64,000 nucleotides of DNA from Sinorhizobium americanum (GTDB taxonomy: Bacteria; Pseudomonadota; Alphaproteobacteria; Rhizobiales; Rhizobiaceae): NCBI RefSeq assembly GCF_001651855.1, contig NZ_LNQC01000076.1:76572-140571 (forward strand). Reading direction: 5' to 3'. How positions within the stretch are numbered: position 1 is the first letter of the stretch; each line of letters begins with the position of its first letter. The notes under the pieces were generated by a model, which searched no databases, was not told the DNA's origin, and saw only the letters and a program-made list of their open reading frames with translations. This document shows positions 35,786 through 43,833 of this stretch, piece after piece. The position numbers were made by a program, and so were the translations under genes.

Positions 35786-37126
35786 ATGAGAAGTGTGACG
35801 CAGCAGTCCCTCGGCCCGTCGTCTTCCTCGATGGAGCGCGACGCGCGGCGCATTCATGACGACAGGCCCGTATCGGCAGGCAATATCGCCATCGGCGTCG
35901 TCATCGGGCGCGCCGCCGAATTCTTCGACTTCTTCGTTTACGGCATCGCTTCCGTGGTGGTCTTCCCGCAACTCTTCTTTCCATTCGCCCCTGACCGGCT
36001 GACCGCAACGCTCTATTCCTTCGCCATTTTCGCGCTCGCCTTTGTCGCCCGTCCCGTCGGCTCCCTCGTCTTCATGGCGGTCGACCGGACTTATGGCCGC
36101 GGCGTCAAGCTGACGATCGCGCTCTTCATTCTCGGCGGTTCGACCGCTTCGATTGCCTTCCTGCCGGGTTATGCAACGCTCGGGGCTTGGGCGATAATCA
36201 TGCTGGCGATCTGCCGGCTGGGGCAGGGGTTTGCGCTCGGCGGCGCCTGGGACGGGCTCGCTTCGTTGCTGGCGCTCAACGCGCCGCAGCACCACCGTGG
36301 CTGGTACGCGATGATCCCGCAACTCGGCGCGCCGATCGGCTTCATGCTGGCGAGTGCGCTCTTTGCCTATTTCCTGATGTCCCTGTCCGAGGCCGACTTC
36401 CTCAGCTGGGGATGGCGCTACCCGTTCTTCGTCGCCTTCGCGATCAACGTCGTGGCACTCTTCACGCGGCTCCGACTGGTGATGACGAAGGAATTCGGCA
36501 TCCTGCTTGAAGAGCACGAGTTGCAGGCAAGGCGGGTCACCGAAGTGCTGCGATTGCATGGGCGCAACGTGCTTATCGGCGCCTTCGTGCCGCTTGCCAG
36601 CTTCGCGCTCTTCCATCTCGTCACCGTCTTTCCGCTCGGCTGGGTGGAGATCTACACGGATCACGGCGCAAGTTCGTTCCTGATGGTGCAGTTCGTCGGA
36701 GCCATCTGCGGCATCCTTGCCATCGTCGCTTCGGGTCTCGTCGCCGACCGCATCGGCCGCCGCTATCACCTCGGCGTCTGCGCGGTGCTGATCGCTATTT
36801 TCAGCTTTGTCGCGCCGATGCTGCTCGAGGCCGGGGTCGCCGGCAGGAACGCTTTCGTGATCGTCGGCTTCAGCCTGCTGGGCCTGTCTTTCGGCCAGGC
36901 AGCCGGCGCCGTCGCATCGCGCTTCGGCCGGGCCTATCGCTACACGGGTGCCGCGCTCACCTCCGACCTTTCCTGGCTGATCGGAGCAGGCTTCGCGCCG
37001 CTGGTGGCGCTGGGTCTGACAAGCCGCTTTGGTCTGGCGTTCGCAGGCTACTACCTGCTTTCCGGCGCTCTTTGCACCATTGCCGCGCTGATCTTCAGCA
37101 AGACGCTTGAGATCCACAACGACTAG
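35786..37126 (+). CDS. MFS transporter, metabolite:H+ symporter type
   Basis: A 446-residue permease with about 12 TM helices. GNIAIGVVIGRAAEFFDFF at the start and the cytoplasmic loop motifs FVARPVGSLVFMAVDR and GLVADRIGRRYHLGV identify the MHS (metabolite:H+ symporter) branch, whose members carry organic acids or betaines. GGGAGG lies eight bases before the ATG at 35786; a TTG at 35780 is in frame just ahead. It is divergent from cyoABCD, so the two may share regulation. The substrate cannot be read from sequence. Confidence 0.88.
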   Translation: MRSVTQQSLGPSSSSMERDARRIHDDRPVSAGNIAIGVVIGRAAEFFDFFVYGIASVVVFPQLFFPFAPDRLTATLYSFAIFALAFVARPVGSLVFMAVDRTYGRGVKLTIALFILGGSTASIAFLPGYATLGAWAIIMLAICRLGQGFALGGAWDGLASLLALNAPQHHRGWYAMIPQLGAPIGFMLASALFAYFLMSLSEADFLSWGWRYPFFVAFAINVVALFTRLRLVMTKEFGILLEEHELQARRVTEVLRLHGRNVLIGAFVPLASFALFHLVTVFPLGWVEIYTDHGASSFLMVQFVGAICGILAIVASGLVADRIGRRYHLGVCAVLIAIFSFVAPMLLEAGVAGRNAFVIVGFSLLGLSFGQAAGAVASRFGRAYRYTGAALTSDLSWLIGAGFAPLVALGLTSRFGLAFAGYYLLSGALCTIAALIFSKTLEIHND

Positions 37127-37275
37127 CTGGATGGTGCCCTGTCCGGCCCGGGGCTCGCGAGATTTTGGATAGAGGTGCCGTGCCTGCCGGCTTGGCGGCA
37201 TGCCCGGCCGGAGACGGCGTGTTACACTCCCCGTTCGGTGAAACGGCTGGGTCCGCCTGGGCCCGAAAGGAGAAC

Positions 37276-38604
37276 ATGCCCACCTCTGACAGTAGCCTGT
37301 TCGATTTTCTCGGGATCATGGCGGTGTTCCTGCTCGTGGCCGCCAACGGTTTCTTCGTTGCGGCCGAATTCTCGCTGGTCTCGGTGCGGCGCAGCCGCGT
37401 CGCGGAACTGGTGACGCAAAACCGAATGAATGCGACCGCGTTGCGCCGCGCCGTCGACAATCTCGACGCCAATCTCGCCGCGACCCAGCTCGGGATCACC
37501 ATCTCGTCGCTCGCTCTCGGATGGATCGGCGAGCCGGCTCTTGCCCATCTGATCGAACCCCTGCTGTCGATTCTGCCGCAGTTCTGGGCCACGGCCGGAT
37601 CCCATGCCATCGCCTCGGTGATATCCTTCGTGATCATCACCGCGCTTCATATCGTGCTCGGAGAATTGGCACCGAAGAGCCTGGCGCTGCAGCGCAGCGA
37701 GGGTACGGCACTTGCGGTCGTCCGGCCGCTTGGCCTTTTCCTGTTTCTGCTCCGGCCTGCAATCCTGGTGCTGAACGGTCTTGGCAATCTGGTCCTGCGT
37801 CTCGCCGGCTTGCGGACGGGAGCAGGCGAGGCTTCGCTGCACTCGCCGGCGGAACTGAAGCTTATCGTTGCGGAGAGCCACGAAGCCGGGCTTCTGGATG
37901 TCGCCCAGCAGGAGCTGGTGCAGCGTATCTTCAGCATCGGCGATCGCCGGATCTCCGATTTCATGACGCCGCGCGTCGATGTCGACTGGATCGATGCCGA
38001 CGATCCAGCGGCCGAAGTGCTCAGGACGATCCGCGACTGTCGGCACGAGCAATTGCTGATCAGCAGGGGCAATATCGACGAGCCGATCGGCATGGTGCTG
38101 AAGAAGGACCTGCTCGATCAACTGCTCGACGGCAAGCCGGTCAACCCGTTCGGCGTCATCCGCGAACCGCTGATCCTCCATGAGGCAACGCCGGTTTTCC
38201 GCGTTCTCGAGCGCTTCAAGTCGGCGCCCGTCCGTCTCGCGACGATTGTCGATGAATATGGAAGCCTCGAAGGCATCGTCACGCAGACGGACCTCTTGGA
38301 GGCGATCGCCGGCGAATTGCCGGATCTGGAGGCGGAGGAGCGGACGGTGATTGAACGCGAGGACGGGTCGCTCCTCATCGACGGAATGATGCCCGCCCAT
38401 GACGCCTTCGACAGGCTGAAGCTCCGCGACCGGCCGCAGGACGGCGGCTATCACACGATCGCGGGCTTCGCGCTGCACATCCTCGGACACCTGCCCGAGG
38501 CCGGCGAATGCTTCGAGTTCGACGGTTGGCGCTTCGAGATCGTCGACATGGACGGCAGGCGGATCGACAAGATCCTGGCGACGAGCCTCAGCGAGCCGCA
38601 ATAA
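37276..38604 (+). CDS. CNNM/DUF21 and CBS domain membrane protein (CorC/HlyC-like)
   Basis: A 442-residue protein. The N-terminal DUF21 domain (residues 1-190) has three to four TM helices (GIMAVFLLVAANGFFVAAEF, then SLALGWIGEPALA). A CBS pair spans about 205-330 (ISDFMTPRVDVDWIDADDP, VDEYGSLEGIVTQTDLLEAI), followed by a CorC/HlyC domain near 345-430. Relatives act in magnesium or cobalt efflux and in membrane-stress tolerance. GGAGA lies in front of the ATG; the in-frame extension to 37165 lacks such a site. It sits at the left edge of the stress-gene region but no GGAAC-type promoter was seen in front of it. Confidence 0.9.
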   Translation: MPTSDSSLFDFLGIMAVFLLVAANGFFVAAEFSLVSVRRSRVAELVTQNRMNATALRRAVDNLDANLAATQLGITISSLALGWIGEPALAHLIEPLLSILPQFWATAGSHAIASVISFVIITALHIVLGELAPKSLALQRSEGTALAVVRPLGLFLFLLRPAILVLNGLGNLVLRLAGLRTGAGEASLHSPAELKLIVAESHEAGLLDVAQQELVQRIFSIGDRRISDFMTPRVDVDWIDADDPAAEVLRTIRDCRHEQLLISRGNIDEPIGMVLKKDLLDQLLDGKPVNPFGVIREPLILHEATPVFRVLERFKSAPVRLATIVDEYGSLEGIVTQTDLLEAIAGELPDLEAEERTVIEREDGSLLIDGMMPAHDAFDRLKLRDRPQDGGYHTIAGFALHILGHLPEAGECFEFDGWRFEIVDMDGRRIDKILATSLSEPQ

Positions 38605-38631
38605 AACACTCTCCAATCCGGCGCCGTCCGC

Positions 38632-38656
38632 GGAACATAATCCGATCTCGCCGGTT
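38632..38656 (+). promoter_or_regulatory. EcfG-type promoter, GGAAC-N18-TT
   Basis: GGAAC at 38632-38636 and GGTT at 38653-38656 (N16 between) fit the general-stress sigma consensus. It lies about 95 bp before the DUF3008 gene at 38751. The downstream tetramer is GGTT, one off the usual CGTT. Confidence 0.6.
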
Positions 38657-38750
38657 CCGAGGACCTCGATATGGCCGATGCCCGAGCTGGCCCGGAGCAG
38701 AGATCGCCGCGGGTTCGGGCAGAGCGGCCCGGGTGAGCGGAGGAAGAGAA

Positions 38751-38939
38751 ATGCCTGCAAAATCGAAGGCGCAGCAGAAGGCGGCCGGTGCCGCGCTCGC
38801 CGCCAAGCGCGGCGACATGAAGAAGAGCGAGCTCAAGGGCGCGTCCAAGAACATGGCGGACTCCATGAGCGAAAAGGAGCTCGAGGAGATGGCGTCGACC
38901 AAGCGCAAAGGCAAGAAGGAACACGTGTCGAAGTCTTGA
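38751..38939 (+). CDS. DUF3008 family small basic protein
   Basis: A 62-residue Lys-rich, Ala-rich hydrophilic protein: it begins MPAKSKAQQKAAGAALAAKR and continues with KSELKGASKNMADSMS. This is the typical pattern of DUF3008 proteins, which are short, without cysteines, and common in Proteobacteria. GGAGG lies seven bases before the ATG. A GGAAC-N18-TT promoter about 95 bp upstream suggests induction in the general stress response. Function unknown; charge and low complexity suggest a disordered protein, perhaps DNA- or RNA-associated. Confidence 0.82.
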   Translation: MPAKSKAQQKAAGAALAAKRGDMKKSELKGASKNMADSMSEKELEEMASTKRKGKKEHVSKS

Positions 38940-39140
38940 GAACGCGCCCTGGAGGCCGATCTGCTGCCACACTTCTGGCGTCGTGAACCTTCGGCCGGTG
39001 ACGATCCGGCTACGCCGCTTGCGGCAAAGACGTGCCAAATCAAAGGGATAAGGTTTTCGTGCCAGCTTCGTTTTGGTGATTTACACCAGGAACCGGGGAC
39101 CATATTTTAGGCTCGGCACCCCGGTGAGAAGGACGGACGA

Positions 39141-39299
39141 ATGAACGAACCAAAAGCCCGTACGGAAGCGGACGCAGACATGGCCGTCGAGGAGCGGATC
39201 GCATTCCTGTTGGGCAAGATCGAAAAGGAGCCGGTGCCGCAACGACTGCTTGAACTGGCGCAGCAGTTGCAAGAGGCGCTCAACGCCCGCAGGAAGTGA
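39141..39299 (+). CDS. NepR-like anti-sigma factor, 52 aa
   Basis: A very small gene with AGAAGGA seven bases before the ATG. The protein holds ERIAFLLGKIEKEPVPQRLL followed by ELAQQLQEALN, which matches the NepR core pattern (a helix, then EPIPxRFLxLxxxL and a second helix). NepR proteins bind and silence EcfG-type sigma factors until phosphorylated PhyR takes them away. The gene is convergent with an EcfG-type sigma gene, with 22 bp between the two stops. Family members usually lie beside ecfG or phyR, which supports the call. It is shorter than the classical NepR (about 60-70 residues), lacking part of the N-terminal tail. GGAAC at 39089-39093 lies upstream but without a correctly spaced TT. 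Confidence 0.72.
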   Translation: MNEPKARTEADADMAVEERIAFLLGKIEKEPVPQRLLELAQQLQEALNARRK

Positions 39300-39321
39300 C
39301 GGGCACGGGTGTGCATGCCAT

Positions 39322-39843
39322 CTAATTCAGGGGATTTCCGTGCATCTGCACGGTTAATTCGTCGCGGGCGCGGCTTAGCCGACTCTTTATCGTTCCGATC
39401 GCGCAATCGCAGATATCGGCTGCCTCTTTATAGCTCATGCCAAAACCTGCAACGAGCACCAGCACTTCGCGGTGCTCGGGAGAAAGACATCCCAAAGCCG
39501 TCCGAAGCTCGCCGTTGAGCACAGACCATTCCTGGGAGGGAGCCGTCGGGATCGGCAACTCCGCGCAGTTCGTGCTTCCGGGGCCTTCGCGCGTGCGGAT
39601 CTTGTATTGGGTGCGGAAAGCGTTGCGCATTATGGTGAACAGCCATGATTTGAGGCTCGTGCCCGGTGCGAACTGGTCGATGCTGCGCAGGGCGCGTAGC
39701 AACGTTTCCTGCACGAGATCGTCCGCCTCGAAGGACGCCGACGTGAACGTCCGGGCAAAGGCCCGCAACGCCGGTATCAGGTCCACGACCTGCGCTTCAA
39801 TCTGCGGTGATGGCTGCGTCGCGTGACCGGCGGTGGCAGGCAT
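39322..39843 (-). CDS. EcfG-type ECF sigma factor
   Basis: A 173-residue RNA polymerase sigma factor. Region 2 is at about residues 20-90 (ALRAFARTFTSASFEADDLV then QETLLRALRSI, and SLKSWLFTIMRNAFRTQYK) and region 4 at about 112-165 (LSPEHREVLVLVAGFGMSYK then EAADICDCAIGTIKSRLSRA). The features RNAFRTQYK and ICDCAIGTIKSRLSRAR are those of the EcfG/RpoE2 group that drives the general stress response in Alphaproteobacteria. There is no signal domain beyond the two sigma regions. A GGAAC-N18-TT promoter lies in front of it, so it is probably autoregulated. Rhizobia often carry several EcfG paralogues; this may be an accessory one, because PhyR is not nearby. Confidence 0.9.
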   Translation of the reverse strand: MPATAGHATQPSPQIEAQVVDLIPALRAFARTFTSASFEADDLVQETLLRALRSIDQFAPGTSLKSWLFTIMRNAFRTQYKIRTREGPGSTNCAELPIPTAPSQEWSVLNGELRTALGCLSPEHREVLVLVAGFGMSYKEAADICDCAIGTIKSRLSRARDELTVQMHGNPLN

Positions 39844-39894
39844 ATCGACTATCGCCCTTCTGGCCCTGAGTGCTTTTTTGGTGACGCGAAGGAA

Positions 39895-39919
39895 AATGCC
39901 TGTCCGGGGTTTTGGTTCC
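39895..39919 (-). promoter_or_regulatory. EcfG-type promoter of the sigma gene
   Basis: On the minus strand GGAAC (39919-39915) is followed by N16 and CATT (39898-39895), i.e. GGAAC-N18-TT. The TT ends 52 bp before the ATG of the ECF sigma gene, which points to positive autoregulation. Confidence 0.6.
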
Positions 39920-40076
39920 TAGCAAGGCGGACAATTCACGGCGTTTGGCATCGGAACAACGTCGGCAGCACCCGTCCGCCCGCGCACACCGCTTCTATGC
40001 GTCTCTCCTGGTCCGGCACGATGCCCGTTTCAGAGCGCGCGAAAGATTCTCGCCGGAAGGTGTCAAACGGCCTGCG

Positions 40077-40102
40077 GGAACCAAACGCCGTCGCACCCGG
40101 TT
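40077..40102 (+). promoter_or_regulatory. EcfG-type promoter, GGAAC-N19-TT
   Basis: GGAAC at 40077-40081 with GGTT ending at 40102 (N19 before the TT). The ATG of the DUF1236-like gene is 29 bp downstream, leaving a short leader with a strong ribosome site. Confidence 0.6.
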
Positions 40103-40130
40103 AGGTGGGTCTTAAGATAAGGAGAAAACC

Positions 40131-40409
40131 ATGAAGAAGTTTGCCTTGATTTGTGCCGCCCTCTTGCTCCCTGCGTCGGCAATCGCTCAAACGGCCGTAG
40201 TGCTCCCGGGTGATGTCAGGACCTATGTCATGGAGCAGCAGACGCCGTCCGTCGTCTATGAGGGGGAGATCGTCGTTGGACAACCTCTGCCCGAAACCGT
40301 GGAGATCCATACGATCCCCGATCAGCCGGATTTTGGCTATGCGATCGTTAACGAAAAGCGCGTGGTCATAAATCCCAAGACCCGCGCGGTGGTGGAAGTG
40401 GTCCAGTAA
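40131..40409 (+). CDS. DUF1236-like secreted protein
   Basis: A 92-residue protein with AAGGAG six bases ahead of the ATG and a clear signal peptide (MKKFALICAALLLPASAIAQ). The mature domain is short and beta-rich: VVYEGEIVVGQPLPETVEIH then YAIVNEKRVVINPKTRAVVE, the repeat-like pattern of DUF1236 (G..LP..V......P...Y....V....V.V.P..R.IV.V). The family is common in Rhizobiales and periplasmic. It has an EcfG-type promoter directly upstream. Function unknown. Confidence 0.82.
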   Translation: MKKFALICAALLLPASAIAQTAVVLPGDVRTYVMEQQTPSVVYEGEIVVGQPLPETVEIHTIPDQPDFGYAIVNEKRVVINPKTRAVVEVVQ

Positions 40410-40478
40410 GTCCGGATCAGTCGGCATGGCGGAGTGCCGCCATGCCGCCTTTCTCGTCTTTTGCGCAGTGAGGCGACG

Positions 40479-40745
40479 ATGCAGGATGTTGAATTTCAGC
40501 TGGCAGCCCACCGGGAAATCCTGATCGCCCTACTCTCGGCCTTAGCGCGCCATGAGGATGTATGGCCGGAGATCAATCGAGTCCTTGACGAAGTCCGGAT
40601 CGTCCAGGATCACGAGGAAGATCCTGGGATCGTTCCCTCGGAAGCCTTCGCGAGGCAGAATGCCCTGACCGATGAGATCACCGCAATCCTGCGGGCAGCG
40701 ACGATGCGTGCCGCGCTGGATCCGGACGCGCTGCCACGCAGTTAA
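40479..40745 (+). CDS. Small hypothetical helical protein
   Basis: An 88-residue hydrophilic protein that begins MQDVEFQLAAHREILIALLS and is predicted helical through most of its length (LARHEDVWPEINRVLDEVRI). No signal peptide, TM segment or Cys. I do not recognise a family. The ATG at 40479 is preceded by GTGAGG; the frame is open to 40434. It follows the DUF1236-like gene by 70 bp and may be transcribed with it. Confidence 0.65.
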   Translation: MQDVEFQLAAHREILIALLSALARHEDVWPEINRVLDEVRIVQDHEEDPGIVPSEAFARQNALTDEITAILRAATMRAALDPDALPRS

Positions 40746-40770
40746 ACAGCAAAGCCGAGCAAATTTGTAG

Positions 40771-40796
40771 GGAACCGCACTCGCTGTTGGGGCGTT
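40771..40796 (+). promoter_or_regulatory. EcfG-type promoter, exact consensus GGAAC-N17-CGTT
   Basis: GGAAC at 40771-40775 and CGTT at 40793-40796. This is a full match to the alphaproteobacterial general-stress promoter. It precedes the short basic ORF at 40853 and the CBS gene at 41046. Confidence 0.75.
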
Positions 40797-40852
40797 AACC
40801 AAAAGTCCGCGGTTTCGCCGCGAAGGTCCACGTCAACAGAAGGGATTGAATC

Positions 40853-41059
40853 GTGCGACAACGAGTGAAGAAAATGCGTCCGAGAGTTGCCCGGCCGCCG
40901 GAAAATCCAAATCACAGCAAAAAGCCGCCAAGGAACGCATGGCAACCGCAGGTCGCCGTGCCCCATCAGGTCGATTTGCCCCTCAAGAAATCGCCGGATG
41001 AGGAGATCGCGGTGCCGGCATCCGTTAATGGCAGGAGCCTCGTAGATGGCCGGCCCTGA
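40853..41059 (+). CDS. Possible small Pro/Lys-rich protein
   Basis: A 68-residue open frame that starts at GTG 57 bp after an exact EcfG-type promoter and overlaps the start of the CBS gene by 14 bases. The product is very basic and Pro-rich (PRVARPPENPNHSKKPPRNA) without a known domain. It could be a translated leader coupled to the CBS gene, or only part of the 5' untranslated region. Ribosome site is weak. Low confidence. Confidence 0.35.
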   Translation: MRQRVKKMRPRVARPPENPNHSKKPPRNAWQPQVAVPHQVDLPLKKSPDEEIAVPASVNGRSLVDGRP

Positions 41060-41543
41060 AGACAAGCCCCCGATGGATAAGGCGATGCGCGTCCGTGATG
41101 TGATGTCACGCCAAGTCTACACCGTCTCACCGACCGATACGGCGCAGTCTGTCGCCCGGCTGATGAAGGAAACGGGAGTGGGCGCATTGCCGGTGGAGGT
41201 TCCAGGGGTGGGTACGATCCTTGGGATCGTCACCGATCGCGACATACTCGTCTCGGTCGTCGCCCAGGGGTTGTCGACATCGACGGCGGTGTTCGAGTTC
41301 ATGACGGTGGCGGCCGAATCCTGCGAGGAAGGAGACAGCATTCTGCTTGCCGCTCAGAAGATGCATGATCTGAGGATACGACAGCTCGTCGTCGTCGATG
41401 AAAAGCATCACGCCGCCGGCATCATCGCGCTGGCGGACATCATTCGGGTAAGCCCGGAACTCGGCGGCCTCGTGCGTGACGGCATGTCCCGCCAGCAACC
41501 GGAAAAGCAGCAGCTTGAAGGAATGTCGCCATGCCCGGCCTGA
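41046..41543 (+). CDS. CBS-pair domain protein
   Basis: A 165-residue cytoplasmic protein made almost only of two CBS motifs: RVRDVMSRQVYTVSPTDTAQ to IVTDRDILV (residues 15-75) and FMTVAAESCEEGDSILLAA to GIIALADI (80-140). CBS pairs bind adenosyl nucleotides and act as energy or redox sensors; stand-alone forms such as this are frequent in general-stress regulons. CAGGAG lies before the ATG. It is about 250 bp after an exact EcfG-type promoter and its last 13 bases overlap the DUF982 gene that follows. Confidence 0.88.
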   Translation: MAGPEDKPPMDKAMRVRDVMSRQVYTVSPTDTAQSVARLMKETGVGALPVEVPGVGTILGIVTDRDILVSVVAQGLSTSTAVFEFMTVAAESCEEGDSILLAAQKMHDLRIRQLVVVDEKHHAAGIIALADIIRVSPELGGLVRDGMSRQQPEKQQLEGMSPCPA

Positions 41544-41812
41544 CGCAGGACCGCCTGTGGAGCGAAGCGGTGATTCTTGAAGGAGAGAACCGCGTTCTTC
41601 GGGTGCAAAGCACGCGGGATGCATTGCTCTGCCTCAAGAACCATTGGCCAATGGCGGACGGTGAGGGGAATGCGAGGAGCGAGGCTCTCGCCGCCTGCGA
41701 TCGGGTGATCGACGGACAGGACGAGCCGGATGTCGCTCGCGGCGCCTTCATCAAAGCGGCCGAGGAGGCCCAGTTCGCCGTCCACAGCTGGACAGGCAAT
41801 GAAGGCACCTGA
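41531..41812 (+). CDS. DUF982 family protein
   Basis: A 93-residue protein of the DUF982 family: conserved Trp near the start (DRLWSEAVILEGENRVLRVQ), then STRDALLCLKNHWPMADGEG with the CLxxxWP motif, and DVARGAFIKAAEEAQFAVH with the ARxAFIxAAxEA helix. DUF982 proteins are short, cytoplasmic, nearly limited to Rhizobiales, and have no known role. It overlaps the CBS gene and probably shares its stress promoter. Two more members lie at 44462-44755 and 44836-45087. Confidence 0.85.
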   Translation: MPGLTQDRLWSEAVILEGENRVLRVQSTRDALLCLKNHWPMADGEGNARSEALAACDRVIDGQDEPDVARGAFIKAAEEAQFAVHSWTGNEGT

Positions 41813-41854
41813 TCGCGCGTTCCTACTGCGGCGCTGAGGAAAACCTGACGCTGG

Positions 41855-42163
41855 TCAGGTCCTGCTGTCGGAACGGTTTTGTCCGGCGGCCGGCGGGTCG
41901 TAGCGGCGCGCCATCGCGGCTTGTACTTCCGTCTGGAATGCGAGCACCTGGCTGCGGATGTCGTCTTCCCTGAGGCCAAACTGCAATAACTCGTCGGCAA
42001 GTTTGCGGCACTCTGTTTTCCAATAGTGCAGAGCGGCGTTTCCGTGAATCCGGTCGAGCTCGCGGGCGCAACGATCGACTTCGCTGCTGCGCGCTTGGAG
42101 GGGAAAGGCGACGATGCCGCCGGCCTTGAACATACTTTTCCGTTCGTTCACTTCAGCTTCCAT
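41855..42163 (-). CDS. DUF6074-like protein
   Basis: A protein of about 102 residues. After a short N-terminus comes GGIVAFPLQARSSEVDRCAR, then ALHYWKTECRKLADELLQFG and IRSQVLAFQTEVQAAMARRY. This IAFPL...YW...C..L...L...G....I..QV.AF...VQ pattern matches the DUF6074 family as I remember it, common in Rhizobiales. Starts at 42163, 42133 or 42205 are possible. No membrane segment or signal peptide. It is convergent with the DUF982 gene. Function unknown. Confidence 0.65.
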   Translation of the reverse strand: MEAEVNERKSMFKAGGIVAFPLQARSSEVDRCARELDRIHGNAALHYWKTECRKLADELLQFGLREDDIRSQVLAFQTEVQAAMARRYDPPAAGQNRSDSRT

Positions 42164-42273
42164 CGAATCACCCTGCACTCGCCTTACGGGAAGCTCTATC
42201 GGCAAGTTGGTTAACGATTCCCTTCGCTCGTTCGACGCGGCTTATCCGAAGTCCACGAATTTTTCCCTCACCG

Positions 42274-42298
42274 GGAACAAATCCCGGCAGTTCCGGTT
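42274..42298 (+). promoter_or_regulatory. EcfG-type promoter in front of a possible small RNA
   Basis: GGAAC at 42274-42278, N16, GGTT at 42295-42298 (GGAAC-N18-TT) on the plus strand. No gene start follows on this strand; the next feature is a hairpin terminator at 42381-42408. Confidence 0.45.
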
Positions 42299-42304
42299 TA
42301 GCCT

Positions 42305-42408
42305 TCGGAACGCGTGGAACAGTTCCCTCTCCGCAAGCCCCTACGGATCCGCGCGTTCCACATGCGGATGCGGAAAATGGGCCTCGCCACCTGGCGGGGC
42401 TTCCTTTT
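42305..42408 (+). ncRNA. Candidate stress-induced small RNA
   Basis: If the promoter at 42274-42298 is active, transcription would start near 42305 and end at the hairpin 42381-42408, giving about 100 nt. The interval has its own pairing potential: GTGGAAC near 42314 with GTTCCAC near 42355. It sits in a 370-bp gap between two minus-strand genes. The only plus-strand frame here (42314-42538) has an implausible composition. This is a prediction from promoter plus terminator only. Confidence 0.35.
42381..42408 (+). terminator. Intrinsic terminator
   Basis: GCCTCGCCA pairs with TGGCGGGGC (one G-U pair) in 42381-42400, followed by TTCCTTTT on the plus strand. No annotated plus-strand gene ends here, which supports a small transcript. 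Confidence 0.6.
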
Positions 42409-42534
42409 GGCGCGCCCATGTCCGGATCCTGTCCTACGCGTCGCGTTCAAAGGTATTCACGCAGCGCGCTTCAGGTCTTTGTTTTTTGTGCAGGTCGTCA
42501 TCACAAAACCGCTGCACGCTTTTGGGCACATGCA

Positions 42535-43317
42535 TTAGCGCAGCAGCCCCTGGCCGCCGTCGACCCAGACGGGGCTGCCGGTGATGTGCCGTGCCTCATC
42601 CGAGACGAGGAAGCGGATGAGTTCTGCGACGTCTTCGCTGCGCCCGGGCCTGCCGCCAGTAATCGGAACCTGTCCGTCCGGCCACTCCACCGCGATCGCC
42701 GTTTCCTGCTCGTGGCGCAGGCTCGTATTCTCGGCAATGCTGGTGTCGATCTCGCCCGGGCAGACGGCGTTGACGCGGATCTGGTGCTTGGCCAGTTCGA
42801 GGGCCAGTTGCTGGACCATGGCGACCTGGGCAGCCTTTGTGGCCGTATAGGCGGTGGCGCCCGGCGTGGTGAAGGTTCGCGTCCCGTTTATGGAGGAGAC
42901 GACCACGATGGCGCCGCCACCATTGCGTTTCAGATGGGGGACTGTCGTGTGCAGAGTGAGAAAGGTGCCTCGCAGGTTGACGGCGATCGTTTGGTCCCAT
43001 TCGAACGGCTTCAGATCGTCGATCGGCGCCCAGACGCCGTTGATACCGGCATTCGCGACGACTATGTCGAGTCCGCCGAAGGCGGAAACGAGCTCGTCCA
43101 CCGCCTCGCGCATCGGCGCTTCTTCAGAGACGTCTGCCTCGAGGACCAGCGCTTGTCCGCCTTCGCTGCTGATTTCCCGGGCGACCTCTTCGAGCTCCAG
43201 CCGCGTGCGGCCGAGCACGCCCACCTTGGTGCCTCTTCTAGCAAGGAGACGTGCCGTGGCCCTGCCGATGCCGGATCCCGCGCCGGTGACGAGCGCGACA
43301 GAGGAGGCGTCGCCCAT
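42535..43317 (-). CDS. Short-chain dehydrogenase/reductase
   Basis: A 260-residue classical SDR. The cofactor loop is TGAGSGIGRAT (residues 11-21), followed by NAGIN near 89 and the catalytic Ser and Tyr-x3-Lys in VVSSINGTRTF and TAYTATKAAQV (near residues 139-161). PGEIDTSIAEN is the segment after the active site and VWVDGGQGLLR the usual C-terminal end. It starts two bases after the stop of the upstream gene at 43320-43694, so both belong to one operon driven by the EcfG-type promoter at 43789-43814. Substrate unknown; many general-stress regulons contain such oxidoreductases. Confidence 0.92.
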   Translation of the reverse strand: MGDASSVALVTGAGSGIGRATARLLARRGTKVGVLGRTRLELEEVAREISSEGGQALVLEADVSEEAPMREAVDELVSAFGGLDIVVANAGINGVWAPIDDLKPFEWDQTIAVNLRGTFLTLHTTVPHLKRNGGGAIVVVSSINGTRTFTTPGATAYTATKAAQVAMVQQLALELAKHQIRVNAVCPGEIDTSIAENTSLRHEQETAIAVEWPDGQVPITGGRPGRSEDVAELIRFLVSDEARHITGSPVWVDGGQGLLR

Positions 43318-43319
43318 GG

Positions 43320-43781
<462 letters not shown>

Positions 43782-43788
43782 TCAGGCA

Positions 43789-43814
43789 AACGACCCCGCA
43801 TTTATTTTGGTTCC
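43789..43814 (-). promoter_or_regulatory. EcfG-type promoter, exact consensus GGAAC-N17-CGTT
   Basis: On the minus strand GGAAC (43814-43810), N17, CGTT (43792-43789). It precedes the two-gene operon of the hypothetical protein and the SDR. Confidence 0.75.
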
Positions 43815-43833
43815 ACCGGTCGGGCGACACTGA

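Noticed and set aside
39089..39114. GGAAC upstream of the NepR-like gene as a stress promoter
   Set aside because: There is no TT at the required 18-19 base spacing.
39823..40104. Plus-strand frame of 93 codons between the sigma gene and the DUF1236-like gene
   Set aside because: It overlaps the promoter regions of both flanking genes and has no ribosome site or family pattern.
42168..42419. Minus-strand frame of 83 codons upstream of the DUF6074-like gene
   Set aside because: Low GC at third codon positions and Arg/Lys-rich low-complexity product; the interval is better explained by regulatory sites.
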